Source of the DNA: Hippopus hippopus
Taxonomy: Eukaryota; Mollusca; Bivalvia; Cardiida; Cardiidae
DNA length: 64,000 nucleotides
NCBI GenBank assembly: GCA_946811185.2
Contig: OX328098.1
Location: forward strand, 44,207,650 to 44,271,649
Direction: 5' to 3'
Position 1 is the stretch's first letter. The number at the start of each line of letters is the position of its first letter. The notes below the pieces were generated by a model that ran no database searches, was not told where the DNA came from, and was given only the letters and a program-made list of their open reading frames with translations. Below are positions 46,820-59,404 of this stretch, in pieces. The position numbers and the translations under genes are program-made.

Positions 46820-49800
46820 GTAACAATATATACATGTAGCTGTCAAAAGTACACAGAGCAGCTTTCAAAATGCATTTTAAATTAAATCATACCATTTTAA
46901 AGTATGGAAATTGTTGTGAAGATGACAATCTGTTATTGTTCGGACAGTCCTAGTGTTAGTAGCTGGCAGAGAAATTAATTTCAAAACTTAAGTTAAAACC
47001 TGCCAGGTCACTCTATCTTTTGTTTATTTTTGCCCGATTTTAAAATTCATTTTTCTCTCAGGGACTAACACTTGGACCGACCACACAACAGCAGATTGTC
47101 ATCTTCACACTATTTTCCATGCTTTTAAATGGTAATATTTAATTTTAAATGCATTTAAACATCTGCATTGATTTTTGAGCCGATATAAAGCCTTATAGTT
47201 TATGTCACAGTTTCAAATTTAAGTAATATAAATGTTTTGGGGATGCCTTTATGACATATTTGCTGTTTCCTTCCACTCATCCCTTACTGTAACTTTTTCC
47301 TAGACAACAAAAACTTTAGACTTGTCCAAATTGAAAACATTTGCAGACGACAAATTAAATGTGACGCAAATTTCGAGATTTATTTTAAAAAAAGGAAGAA
47401 AACGTTGTGGAAAAAATGCTAGTTACCAACATTTTCTCCTTTACCCACAATGTCTTCAAAGGCCTTCTTCCCCAGGGTTGTTAAAACTCCGGATTGTGTG
47501 ATATGGGGATGTTTAATTGGTTACTAAGAGTTAGAATAACCAAAGTCCAATAGACGGCATAACATGGGATTTAATCTTTTACACTACAAATAGGACTTGT
47601 TATGCCATGGACATAGGCTGCTTTATGGAAAACAGTCAGTAAAGGAGAAATTTTTTGTTACAAGCATTTGTCCCTTTTTCCACAGTGTTCTCAACGTCAT
47701 TAAAAAAGATCTTTTCATTTTCCCTACGATGTCCCTTTTTGATTCACTTATAACAGTCTATCATTTGTCGAAAAACAGATGTACAGTAATGACCTGAAAT
47801 AAGACTCGGAGAAAAGTGAACAAAGAGACGGATTGGATTGTCTCCCTTGGCTTGCAAAGATAGCCAAAGACTCGCAGACTGCGTGTAGCTGTTATTCTTT
47901 GTCATCAAATAAGCAGTTAAGAGTTTTTATGGTTTAAATCATTATTTGCTATCACTTTACTAGTATTGGTTTAAATCATTCAATCACTATCCATCCTTTG
48001 TAAAGATGGAAGGTACGTGTACGGCCACTCTAGTTTGGGAATTGATCTAGTCACGTGAGTAAGTGACTGAGAAAGTTGATGAATGCTAGGTCTTATATTT
48101 GAATGATTTTCACCCTTCACCACTCTATCAAGCTCTAGAAGGAGAGGGTTTTGAAAACATTGTGATTAAAAGGAGCAGTTACTTGTCACAAGTAATATTG
48201 GTCCTTTTCCCAAATTATTTTCATTTACATTCAAACTTTTTCGTAATCTATGTCTTTTTCTTTTCTCTTTTTGGGAATTGAAGAAAATTTTATAGTTCTA
48301 CAGTAAGCACTAAAAGGGTGGAACTTTCACTCAAATTATTGCCTAGCTATATGAAAAAGCAAGATTTTTCTGCTTTTGAGAGTTTTTCATTGCCTTTGTC
48401 AGTACTTGCCGAGACTTTTGTATATAAATAGATAATTTGTGGATGTAAATGTTAATCTTTTCTGTATGATCTGAGGGTGCTTTGTGTTCTAACGATGATT
48501 TAGTTGTTTAGCATTAAAATGCTTTCTTGGGTTAAAGCGTCTTTTGTTGTTGTTGTTGAACTATTAACTTCAGATGTGTTTGATGTTGGTTTTCTTCCAT
48601 GAAATTTTTTTAACAGAAATCAATTAATTCTCCTGCCTTGCGCAAAGACAGATGTAATTTGTGGCAAGTACAGATAAAGATCAGCCTGCACATAAGTGCA
48701 GTCTGATCTTGATCGAAGCTTTTTTTGTATCACCATTTACCCTATCAGCGCCATTGGGGAAAAAAGACATTCTTTGAGCACGGTCAAAATGAATGCAGGA
48801 AGTAAATTCTGCAATAAGGAGATTGTCTTTGAAAGGTAAAAAAAAATGTGACCTTGAGAAAATGTTGGTTACCAGCATTTTCTCTTTTTCCCACGATTTT
48901 TCAAAAGTTTTCTTCATCAGTGACGTTAAAACATGGGGTTGTTTGGTAAAGGGTAGAGCAAATACAGATTGAGTTCTATAAGACAGAAAATGTGTTAAAC
49001 CTGTTGTGAGTAAGAACCTGTCTTAACTCTGTACCAAGCAATCCTGGGGTTTAACAACACTGAGAAATAAGGCTTTTGAAAATATCGTGGGAAAAGGAGA
49101 GAATTCTGGGCAACCAGCACTTTCTCCTTTTTCCCACAATGCTATCTACTCTTCTGTAAATATATTATATCTTCCTGTCTACGCTTTTTTCTCACCAATA
49201 AATGCTTTAAATCTGGATAAGTCTAATATTTCATTTTCTGATGCAGATTTAAGCAAGCACACTTTCAGCGTCACTTGGGCGCTTGCTAAATACAGGCTGG
49301 ACAGTGTTATAGTTACTAGTATAGCAGTCAGTCCATGCACGTATCCATTCCTTACTGGCATTTCTTGACCTATGCAATGTACAGCACCCTTGTGATAAGT
49401 CACTCACTGCTTTCCTATACAAGCTGGGCTAAATGATATTCTCAACTTAGCTTGACTCTACTCAATTTCATTCAGCTTAGATTTGAAACCAATTAGATAT
49501 ATGAGAGCTTATTTGGATTTATTTTGATCCCGAATTTATTTAACTCGACTGGAAAAAAAATTGCAAAGGTCGCCAATGGCTCGCTTAATAACAATTATAA
49601 ATATACTTCTCTTTTAATGAAGAACTATATCAAACGCCAACTTATGTCATATGCTATATATGAGCCATACTCTGTGAAAAGGGAGCTTAATGCAACTGAG
49701 AAAAAAAAAAAAAAAGGTATCGACTAGGTCTGAAATTTTTGCTTTTGACATATCTTCTGCATGTTAAAGGACCAGTCTACATCAGGATTTAGTGAATTGT

Positions 49801-50040
49801 TCCAAGATAAAATGGATTTTATGGATCCATTATTTGTGATGATTTGATTAGTATAATGCGTCACGCAGATGCATTTAACCCCCTTTTGTCAGAGCATATT
49901 TTATCAGAATGTCTTCTCAGTCTTGTGCAGCACTTTTGGTTCTGGAGATTTTGAATTTAGTCGAAACTAGCGTTTTGGAGGTAAAGATCCAGCTTTTCCT
50001 TTTGATGTCTGCTTGTTACCTTGTATCCTAGACGGTAAGG
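46820..50040. other. Intergenic: hairpin repeats only
   Basis: It holds P3 hairpins at 47402-47455, 47630-47690, 48156-48218, 48847-48897 and 49083-49142, a P1 palindrome at 48669-48720 and a P2 element at 49660-49902. No gene recognised. Confidence 0.6.
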
Positions 50041-50570
50041 ACGTCGCTAATTTTTGTGAAACAACTGTTTTACCTAGGAATCCTGAATGAAAAAGTAATA
50101 GCTCTATATACTTATTGCAATTTGATCAAACACTCATGAAGACATCGCATAGTTTTGTGACACCAATTGCTTTGCCAGGAAATCCTGAAAAACTGAATGA
50201 TAGCGCTGTATTCTACATGTATACTTAATTGGATTAAATACTCATTAAGGTTTAATGAATTTTTGTGATACCACTTTATAACCTAGAAATCCTAAAAAGC
50301 AAAGTGCCAGCACTTTATACCAGGTGCAATTGGACCTAACACTCATGAAGATGGCACAAAATTTTGTGCCACGGCTTTCTTGCCTAAAAATTCTGCAAAG
50401 CAAAACAACATCAGTTTAGACTAGACAAAACTGGATCAAAAACAGGAGTCCATATTTTTCGTGACACAACTGTTTTGCTAAGAACTCTTGAAAACAAAAT
50501 AATAGTGCTAGATGCAAATGTGGATGCATTGGATGCAAATGAATCAAGCGCTCATAAATTTTTTTATCTT
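50040..50570. repeat. Degenerate tandem repeat, period about 100 bases, five copies
   Basis: TTTTGTGA-ACAACTGTTTT-like anchors recur at about 50053, 50153, 50261, 50360 and 50455, each followed by a CCTAGGAATCCTGAA-like part. The copies differ at many sites. Confidence 0.75.
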
Positions 50571-50689
50571 TATAAGAATATCTATCGATCAAACAGTCCC
50601 TAGAAGCACGAAAGTGTTAAAATCAAATGTTTTCTGTTTTCTTTTTTTTTTTTTTTTCTTTTTAAAGTGATACAGAAGTAGAACAGTAA

Positions 50690-52165
50690 ACTTAGGTGGC
50701 AAAACAAAAAAAAAAAAAGAGATACAGACAGAAAAAAAGAAAGAGAGCAAAGAAGTGTTGAAAGCGATCTAGAAATAATGCAGAAATGAATAGGCAGGAA
50801 GGATGGTTGTAAGAAATAACGTAGACGTATTGAAAAGGGAGGGAATTGTGAGAAAAGTCACTGCTTATATAAAACAGATGATTGTGAAAAATAACGTAGA
50901 ATTGCATTAAAAGGGGGCAGGTGAGAGTTTGTGACAAAACAGAATCTAAAGAGACAAACAGTGTGAGAAATAACAGAAGTATGAAAACGGAAGAGAGATT
51001 TTGGGAAAAAAGTATTTCAAGGCACATACATTGTGGGAAATAAAACAGAAGAATTAAAGAGGGACAGAGAAGTATTGAAAAAGAAGAAGTATTGATGCAA
51101 AGAAGCAAAACTTTTTCAAAAGGGGAGGCGAATTGTGACAAATACATACAGAGGTAATAGTAAAAAGCGGGATTATGAGAAACAGCATAAAAGTTTTTCA
51201 AATATAAAGATATTGTGGGTAACAACACAAATATGAGAGATCAAACCAGATGGTCACTATAAAAGTCTACGAAAAGAAAGTGAACGGTTTTGAAAAAAGT
51301 TATCCCAGGTCACGAAATAGGATAAAAATTGCAAGAAATAATATTAAAAAAAAAACTTTAAAAGGGGAGGAACTTAGTTGGCAATAAGACGATGAAAATA
51401 GAAAAAAAGTCAGGGGATAGTGAGATGAAAAAAAATCATACAGGAGTAATGAAATGATAGAGACTTCATGAAAATGACCAAGATTATTGTAAATAACGAA
51501 AGATGCAGTGTAGAGTATAATAGAAAATAATTTTTATGTTTAGAAGAGTTTAGAATATGGAGGGAATTACTTTAGATATTCGGTGAAGAAAGAGAGACTG
51601 AGGAAGCGGTTCAAAGGTAAAGAAAAAGAAGATACAAGACGTACCACGGCAGTCATGAAAGCAGCATTACAAACGGGCACGAGATAACACAAGACAGGAA
51701 AAGGAAAAGGGACAATATTTGAAATAGAACAGAGAAGACAATTATGGCTAGCAGTAACACAAAATACGTACAAAATACGTAGTGTACAAAAGGACCGATG
51801 GTGTAGAAAATAAGTAAGGAGTGGATTACAGCCATAGCAATTATGACAGAAATATGTAAAATAACAGAAAATAACGCAGAAGTACCAGTGAAAGATCGTC
51901 TAGAAACTTAAAGCAGTAAAAAGGGGGATATATGGCAATAGTAACAGGAAAGAATGTAAAAGAAGACATCTCCAAGGAAATAAAAGAGGTATATGTCATA
52001 CAGGGGTCATCAAAAATAGTAGTATGAAACGAAAGGGAGAGGTTAAAGAAGACATGTCCCAGGTAATAACACAGAGTATATTTCATGGCAGGGGGGTTTA
52101 AGCGAGCGTATGAAACGAAATGGAGAGGTAAGTATAGGAAAGGCTAAAAACATGACTTTGCACAT
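50690..52165. repeat. Purine-rich stretch, degenerate short tandem repeat
   Basis: The plus strand is dominated by A and G for about 1.5 kb. Motifs such as AAAAGGGGAGG, AATTGTGAGAAATAAC and ACAGAAGTATTGAAAA recur at irregular intervals of roughly 55-70 bases. The long open frame on the minus strand here (51228-50692) is a pyrimidine-rich by-product. Confidence 0.6.
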
Positions 52166-52172
52166 GATACAG

Positions 52173-52400
52173 TCAAGTAGAAAGGGGGAGATTATGAACC
52201 GTACCGGATGCTGAGATACTTCCTCGTGGGTCAGTAGTTACAACGACTTGTGGAGTTGTGTCTGTTACTATACCGGAAGTCTTAGACATTCTGTACTGGT
52301 GGTACTTGATTGAGCTTGCTGTACGCTGAGGCATGTTACGATTCTTTTGTTGTTCGATTTCCGTCAGAACATCTCTGAGCTTCTTATCTGCTGCTGCTAT
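52173..52400 (-). CDS. Coiled-coil gene, terminal exon
   Basis: Acceptor CAAATAG, phase 0. It starts IAAADKKLRDVLTEIEQQK (end of the coil). A Ser/Thr-rich tail follows, ending NLPLST and a TGA at 52175-52173. Confidence 0.8.
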   Translation of the reverse strand: MAAADKKLRDVLTEIEQQKNRNMPQRTASSIKYHQYRMSKTSGIVTDTTPQVVVTTDPRGSISASGTVHNLPLST

Positions 52401-55400
52401 CTATTTGAAACAATTAGAAAAGGATATCGTGGGTTTCTCGCAAAAATGGAACATTGAAGGTACAAAGAAGTTCTTTGTGGGAATTTCATTCAGATTTATC
52501 ACTGAGATCTATATCATTGTGATTGCTATGTATGATTTTTTAGTATAAGATTGTTCTCTTTCCTCCAAAATCTAAATAAACATTTACAAGGGCTATTTGA
52601 ATTATTTGCTCTGTTTCTTCCTTTTTTTTTCAATTCTTCGTAATTTCAAAAACAACGGAACACAACAAAACCCCTGAAACTCTTAATCCAGTAATCATGG
52701 ACAAAAACCATGTTGTCCGAAATGGAACGTGTAAATGATATATGGAAAATGGACTTTGTTGGAAAAAAGGGACTCCTTGAAATGGGAAGATGACAAGAAA
52801 AGTTAATAATGAACATAAAAGCACAATAATACGTAAATAATGAACAGATGATGTTGCTTCTGATGATGATGTTGTCGATACTGCTGCTGCTTATAATGAT
52901 ACCTTTGATAAGAGTGCTTGCTCTCGAGCCTTGTATTGCTCAGAAACTTTTTGAATGCTTGAAGTCCCTGATAGAGTGGACTCAAGTTGGCTGTTCAGTT
53001 TTGTGTACTGACTCTCAAATTCATCTTTTTCCTTCAGTAATTCATTGCATTTCACTTCCATCTCCTCACGCTCCTTTTCTTCGAATTCAGAGCGGATCTT
53101 TGCCTCTTTATATTCACTTTTGTTGACCTCCAGTTGACCTTGCACTTGAAAGAAATATCTGATTGTTAAATCATGGTCATGATTCTTCAGATGGTCATTA
53201 TGGTTTCAGTGCAGATGCAAGCATTCAATGTGCATACATATAAGTCAATTAAAGCTTGCATGTGCACTGAAAAGTAATAAACATCTGAAGGATCTTGGTC
53301 ACTATTAATTTAACCATTTGGCTGCTAAGAGCGACTCACTGACCTTTTGCGGACAGTGTAGATCAAGATCAGACTGCACAGAACGTGCAGTCTAATCTTG
53401 GATGTACACTGTTCGATAAGGAGATATTTTTCTCCAAAAAAAATACGTTTGAAGTAGCCTGATGCGGGTTTTTACTACCGGCTTGAAAGTTTCATTTAAC
53501 TTGTTAAGCAGGATAATGGTTAAATGTTTGATTGATTACCTTAACCCGTTACCGAATAATCCAATGTTTTAAGGTTACAGAGGAAGACATTTGCTTATTG
53601 TGTTTTTGAAAACATAGTGGGAAAAGAAAAAGATGTTGGCAGCTTGCATAATCTCCATTGCCCACAATATCTCATAGCTTTCCATGATCAATGTCAACAT
53701 CTTGTCCACACTGAAGTTGTTTTCTGCAAATGATTTCATTTTGACAAATCAAGAATATTGTCATCATTTGTTAACCTGAGTGCTGAATGGACAAAACGAC
53801 CTGTATCGACATTTCAAATGTGTTTTAGTTAGCCTTGTTGGTCAGTGTAAGTCAGTATACAAAAAAAGAAATAATGTAAATCGAGGAGCAAACTGCACAT
53901 TCTGCAAAACCTTATATGAGACCAGCACTGACCGTACACGAAATGAAAATAAGCATTGACGAGCCAAAGGCTAATGCTGCTGAAATAATTCATCAAGACA
54001 CTTTTCAATGAGGTTTGGTCAAAGCAAGAGATTTCACATTTTTTTTCACGAAAATATTTTGTTCACTCTCATTCCTATATATATCTACATGTATGCTGTC
54101 TACTGAATTTAACAGCATTTTAAGCTTGTTTTTTTTTTTCAGTTCGTGTAGTAGGCCTAAAAGATAATCGTAAAACCATGAATTGATTGACCACATTATT
54201 GACAATGATTGTGCCTTATTCCAATTACACAATGTATTAACGTGCGTCATCTCGAAGATTTACCGAATATGGGATTTTACATCTGTGTTTACTGTACACG
54301 ATGAAGAAAAATGAGTTTTCACAAAATAATCGTCAGAGTACCCAATTCAGTCAAAAGGTGGCTGTCATTCGGACGGCCTGGCAAATTAGGCAGTTCCACG
54401 TAATTTCCGACGACAAGATCCATCAAATCCCGCCCCCCCCCCTCTCTCTCCCCCCGCTTTCTCTCTCTCTCTTTACTATTAGCGATCGCTTCTTTAAGTT
54501 CTGCTATTCGTTCATCTTGTTCGTTCATCTCATTCCTTGTCTCTGTCCGCTCAGATCGAATTCCTTCCAACTCATTACGTAATCTTCTTATCTCTTTCCT
54601 GAAGACAAATTACACTAAGTGAAAGAATACTGAAAGAATCGTACATGAGTGAGTGAGTGAGTCAATAAATCAGTGTTATATCTTAGGAAAACTTTATATA
54701 GACAAGCTTTGCGTGGAATGTTACAAACAGATAATTTGCGAAAACGTGTTCTTGTTACTAAGGTTTAATGCAGAAAACATGTGGCAAAAAGAGAAATTGC
54801 TCGTCAAGAGTAATTTCCCTTTTTGCCACATGTTTTCACAAGTGTTCTGCAAGAAGAATCGTCTGCGGGTGGCAATGTGGCGATATACTGAAAATTTCTA
54901 TTGAGATAATTTCAATGCAAAGTGCTGACTCCCTTGGTGTTGGCCATTCCACATGTTCTCGTGTTGTGGGCTATCCTGAGACAACCATCTCCATAGGACT
55001 ACACAGCAAAAGAAACCAATTAGACAAGTATGTAGCAACACCGCCTAACAGTAGGACACTAAAATCAGATCACAGAAAGAGACACTGAAATTTCAGAAGC
55101 TGATTCATTACTAACTTCTACTCACATTTTAGGTTATCCATTGATCATTGAATCACATTCATGATTCTCCAGGTAGTCATTAAGATTTCAGTGCAAATGC
55201 AAGCATTTACTTACCTGGATAGATTTTCGGAGTCACTGAAATCTTAATGACCATCTGAAGGATCATGATCATAATTTAAGTTGAACTTTACATGGATGGA
55301 TTACATTACTAATTTAGCGCTCCTCACTGGTAAAAACCGTTTGCTTTATCTTCGTAAGCTATGTAATAAGCGTTAAAATAACGAGATTAGCGAAAATATA

Positions 55401-58198
55401 GTAATTTCTTCTCTAATCACATGCTTTCAGGAGCTAACCGAAACAAATAAGTCATTGTATTTTTATTTAGGTGAAAATATTTTAATAATATACAAGTCGT
55501 TCACGATTTTCTTCATATTCACGTTACAGTCCGGGTAACTTGCCTAGCTTTGCGTTGCCATCATAGAGGGAGGTAAAAACACCAGCTCCTTGTCCATGCA
55601 GCGGAAGGTGAGTATGTACTAAGAAGCAAAAGTAGTGAAGTAGAGAGCATTCTTTCCACGATGTGCTTTAAAGATCTAACCAGCATCAATAAGTCAGTGT
55701 TAGTCTGTATGTCTGAAAGACTTTTTATAAGTTATATACCTGTCATTTACGACGATTTTCTTCATGTTCACATTGCTATCTGGGTTATTTGGATCTTTTA
55801 GCCTGTCTAGTTCTGTATTACAGCTCTTCGACCTCTCTTCTAGCCGGGCCTGAAACAGTCTTGACTCGATCAACCATCATCTAACAAATACGACTTTCTT
55901 GCATCCAGGACGACTGGCTGCTTTGAAACAGATTGAGGGAAAAGAGCCTTTGTTTGTTACGAACAATAGCTCCTTTCCTTACAACGTTTAGCATATCATT
56001 AAAGAAGTGCGTATTCTTTGACTCAAAATGTTCCCCGATGTATTCATTTTATGAGTTTGTTCGGAAAGTTTATGAAATTTCGTCATAAAATAGAGTATGA
56101 TCGAAATAGCGTTTGATAAGTGGATAATATCATGAAGCATGTATACAGTATAACGAAATCTTTAATATCAACCGCTCCTCTTAAAAGAGAGAAATTCTTT
56201 GAACATTAGTTGTGTCTTTTAAAGCAGCAGCAGTTGTAGATTCAAGATCAAACTGCACAATACATCTATCACATTTTTTTTTTAATTTTGATACTTACAG
56301 TCGTATGCAAATGAACTTGGTAATCCATATTCGCCCGCAAAGAAAGCTTTTATCCTAGTTGTGGTCGGGGGCATTTATATAAAAGAAAGGAAAGTACTGT
56401 TTTCAGACGTTTTCTGTAAATTTCTTTCCATTTCGTCTTGGGGCTAACAGTAAAAAGATTGAAAAAACTCACCATCTGTATTTGAGTTTCTTGAAACTTT
56501 TTTCTGAGTTCTTCACACTCTGTTTTGCTGACGTTCGTGTTCGCATTCGCTACACCTATTGCAATTAGATACGTAGTTAACATTTTTATTTATCTAACAT
56601 AAACTTTAGAATTGCTTTACAGTACGATAAAAAATAAATGATTAAATAAAATAAAAAATAAGTAAATAAATAACATAAAAATTAGGGAAAAGCCAATCAA
56701 TGCTACTGTCTTTTGCTTAAATGCTTGACAGTGTGTATATGTACGAGGTCTTAAAAAAGAAAAACTTTGTGTTTTGCTAACTATAAGTTGCTAGAACGTC
56801 TGATTCTTTCATTTTTAGCATCCTCACTTGGCTTTATTTAAAGGTTGGCAGAGAATGCAACATTAGATCTAGTCTGGACTTACATCCTCTGGTATTTTAT
56901 AGGAAACTCTAGAAATTTTAAAACTGTTATATTGCATTATTCGGATAATATATACTTATAGGAAGCTTTCCGCCGTTTCATTAATTGAACTATGCAGAAG
57001 TTCAAGAGGAAAAGAGACCGGCCGTAAAAAAGCAGCCGATTATAAACAAATTTACTTATTTCTAAATGCATGAAACATATGATTTGTTCCAATAACAAGT
57101 TCACCACAAAAACCTTGCGAAGAATGAATTTGCGGATATTTGTTGTTGGATTTTCATGTATACAAATAAGGTTACCATGGTTTTTATTTTCTTTTCACCC
57201 ATGATAAGAATCAGAAAATTTAGGGCACAGTCTACCATTCAAATGATATGTAGAGTATTGTTTTCTAAATCAGCCTTTACTTTTATGAGTACTTGAGAAA
57301 GAAAGAGAGAGAGAAAGGTGGGAGACACAGGGACAGTGCCTCTAAAACCCAGAATAACAACCGTATGGATAATGCTAGAGATTGCAAAAGTACTGTTCTT
57401 GTGGTGCCTGGAGTGCAGTGTTAATAAAAAGATAACGAAAAAAAAAAAATGCAGAAATTAATTCAATCAACGGCGTATAAAGTATTCGAAAAACAGAAAC
57501 TATGGAAATGAACTGTAATTGTGAAGCCTGCCTAGAGAAGAACAAGTTCGGAAACGACGAATAGGGAAGACAGTAACCTGAATCCCTACACGAATTCATG
57601 ATGTAAAACTTCAAACTGAATTTGAATTTCAAGTATTACAAATACAGTTATTCTTATACCAGTATCCTAGAACATTAAACAAGCAAGGTTATGCCATAAA
57701 CCAATTCATTTCATAACGTGTTCCGTCTTTACCAAGATGTTTAAAAAACATTCTACTTCTAATTTGCTTCAGAAGGTAAGCACGACATGAAAAATCCAAA
57801 TGGTGGCCAAAATGTAAATATTTCAGTGTATAAAAGTTTGTTCTTATACAGGTAAAAAAATTAAAATTAAAAATATAGCGATTGTCATAAATCTGACGAT
57901 CTGTTAAAGTGTGGCTGCCAAAGGTTTCAGTCACTGGCGAAACAATACTATTTGAAAGCTGCTTCCGTTAGAACAGGTAACTAAGTAGCGGGCAGTGTAG
58001 ATCTAGGGTCAGACTCCAGGTTCTGTGCAGTTTGATCTTGATCTATACTGTCCACAAAAGCAGGTCAAGTTGGTTCCAGCGTTTTAAGGGTTATAAAGAA
58101 GCTATGACATACCTAACTTCACTCTCAAAGTCGCTAGTTTCACATTCAAGTCTTTTAAGTCTTCATCTAAATCCCAAAGACGGTTTTGTAAATCTTTT
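52173..58198 (-). CDS. Coiled-coil protein, last six exons (5' end not found)
   Basis: Exons from 5' to 3' on the minus strand: 58198-58113, 56555-56473, 55849-55740, 54598-54477, 53144-52903, 52400-52173. All have GT-AG borders and matching phases (2-1, 1-0, 0-2, 2-1, 1-0, 0-stop) and encode 289 residues. The sequence is rich in Glu, Lys, Arg and Leu in heptad-like spacing, as expected for a long coiled coil, with a short non-helical C-terminus rich in Ser and Thr. No family name can be assigned. It converges on the lectin gene. A related upstream exon lies at 63081-63166. Confidence 0.78.
52903..53144 (-). CDS. Coiled-coil gene, exon with longest helix
   Basis: Acceptor TTTCAAG (an alternative AG lies six bases further in and would drop two codons). 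Donor GTATCA, phase 1 to 0. It encodes GQLEVNKSEYKEAK and then a run of Glu/Lys-rich heptads. Confidence 0.82.
53145..54476. other. Intron of the coiled-coil gene, repeats
   Basis: It holds a P1 palindrome inside a longer repeat (53320-53520, similar to 23745-23925) and a P3 hairpin (53610-53668). The inverted pair TTCAGATGGTCATTA / AGTGCAGATGCAAGCATT near 53190-53290 recurs near 55150-55260. Confidence 0.6.
54477..54598 (-). CDS. Coiled-coil gene exon
   Basis: Acceptor TCTTCAG, donor GTAAAG, phase 2 to 1, 122 bases. It encodes KEIRRLRNELEGIR and DERIAELKEAIAN. The donor runs straight into a GA/G-rich tract (54430-54475 on the plus strand as CT/C). Confidence 0.82.
55488..55562 (-). pseudogene. 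Decayed copy of the 110-base coiled-coil exon
   Basis: AATATGAAGAAAATCGTGAA matches the real exon's ATGAAGAAAATCGT part and is followed by a donor-like TTGTATATT. A stop codon interrupts the frame. The flanks also match, so about 200-240 bases were duplicated in tandem. Confidence 0.75.
55740..55849 (-). CDS. Coiled-coil gene exon
   Basis: Acceptor TTTCAG, donor GTATAT, phase 0 to 2, 110 bases. It encodes ARLEERSKSCNTELDRLKD, a Pro/Asn break (NNPDSN), and KKIVVND. A decayed tandem copy of its 3' part lies at 55488-55562. Confidence 0.8.
56473..56555 (-). CDS. Coiled-coil gene exon
   Basis: Acceptor GCAATAG, donor GTGAGT, phase 1 to 0, 83 bases. It encodes VANANTNVSKTECEELRKKF and QETQIQM. 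Confidence 0.78.
56556..58112. other. Intron of the coiled-coil gene
   Basis: It holds a P1 palindrome at 57990-58053 and a GA-rich tract near 57298-57320. No other exon recognised. Confidence 0.45.
58113..58198 (-). CDS. Coiled-coil gene exon (86 bases)
   Basis: Acceptor CATTACAG, donor GTATGT, phase 2 to 1. It encodes KDLQNRLWDLDEDLKDL and LATLRVKLG. The exon before it was not found between here and the transposon. Confidence 0.78.
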
Positions 58199-59404
58199 CT
58201 GTAATGATACAATTCCGAAAGGTTTCAAATCGCAACCAAAGGACCGACGGGAAAGACTGCATTATTATAAGAATTTGTTTTGATGACAATGTGTGACGGT
58301 GGCCTATGATTTTTTTTTTTAAATTTTGCCGGACAGTTTTTGGACTGGTTGTCAAAGACATTGCTAAAACTTTTCACTAGAATCTACGCCAACTAGTGCT
58401 TTTAAGGATGTAGTAAAACAATGTCCTGTTTTTTTTGTTTTTTTTAACTAGCTTTGTCTTAAATTTTAGAGACTATATTATATGAGTCATGCTCTGTTTA
58501 ATGCAGCTGCCAAAAGTATCGACTTAGGTCAGCATGTGCAGTCCGCACAGAATGACCTGATTCGAAACCTTTTGCCATTGTGATTTTTTGCATATCAAAG
58601 GACCACTGGAACTCTTTGTTCAGCCAATATTTAGACAATATGTATCCAGATCACCCCACGACTTGCTTGGTATAATGCATTACGAAGATGCAATTTATGT
58701 ACCCCTCCCACGCCAGAGTTCAGCTAAATTATCAATAAAACATCCTTTAAAGACGGATTGAGAGTGAGTTAGGCGTGAAACAGTTCAGCGGTTGAGTAAA
58801 TGCCTTGAAAGTAAAAAAACATCAAGTTATAAGTCAAAAGAGGACTGTCAGAATGACAGTATGTGTACAGTTCTATATGTTGCCTGAACAAACGAACAAA
58901 AATTCACAATTGCGTGCTGTGTAATAAAAGATCTGAGCCATGCTGTGACCAAAAGCGATTTATTGCATCTCCGTGATGAATTAGAGCAAGCAAGTCATCA
59001 CACAATCATGGATCCATAAAATCATTTTAGTCTAACAATGGACTGAGCTCTGAGGTAGAATGTCCTTAGCGATGCAGATAATTGACCAAAAGCAAAAAGT
59101 TTCGAACTGACCTGGGTCGATGCCTCTTTGCAAATGAGCCGTGCTCTATGAAAAGGGGGCTTAATGCATCTGCGAAAAGTATCGACTCAGGTCAGCCTGC
59201 GCAGTCCGCGCAGGCTGACCTTAGCCGAAACTTTTCGCTATTGGTCAATTTTCTGTATGTCCAAAGACCATTCTACCTCATGATTCTATTGGTTGTTAGA
59301 CAAAATGAATTTTATGGATCCATAATTATGTGATGGCTTACTTGGTATAATGCATCACGGAGATGCATTAAGCCCCCTTTTGCCAGAGCAAGGCTCAAAT
59401 GCAT
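58199..59404. other. Two P2-family elements, no exon found
   Basis: P2 copies at about 58481-58720 and 58928-59403 fill most of this stretch. The second is cut by the pogo element and resumes at 62669. Confidence 0.65.

Noticed and set aside
50692..51228. 178-codon open frame on the minus strand, hydrophobic, membrane-like
   Set aside because: It lies in a purine-rich degenerate repeat; the Phe/Leu/Ser-rich product is what any pyrimidine-rich strand would encode. No splice sites or known domain.
52848..53126. Plus-strand open frame opposite a coiled-coil exon
   Set aside because: It is the antisense shadow of the exon at 52903-53144, which has matching splice sites and phase.
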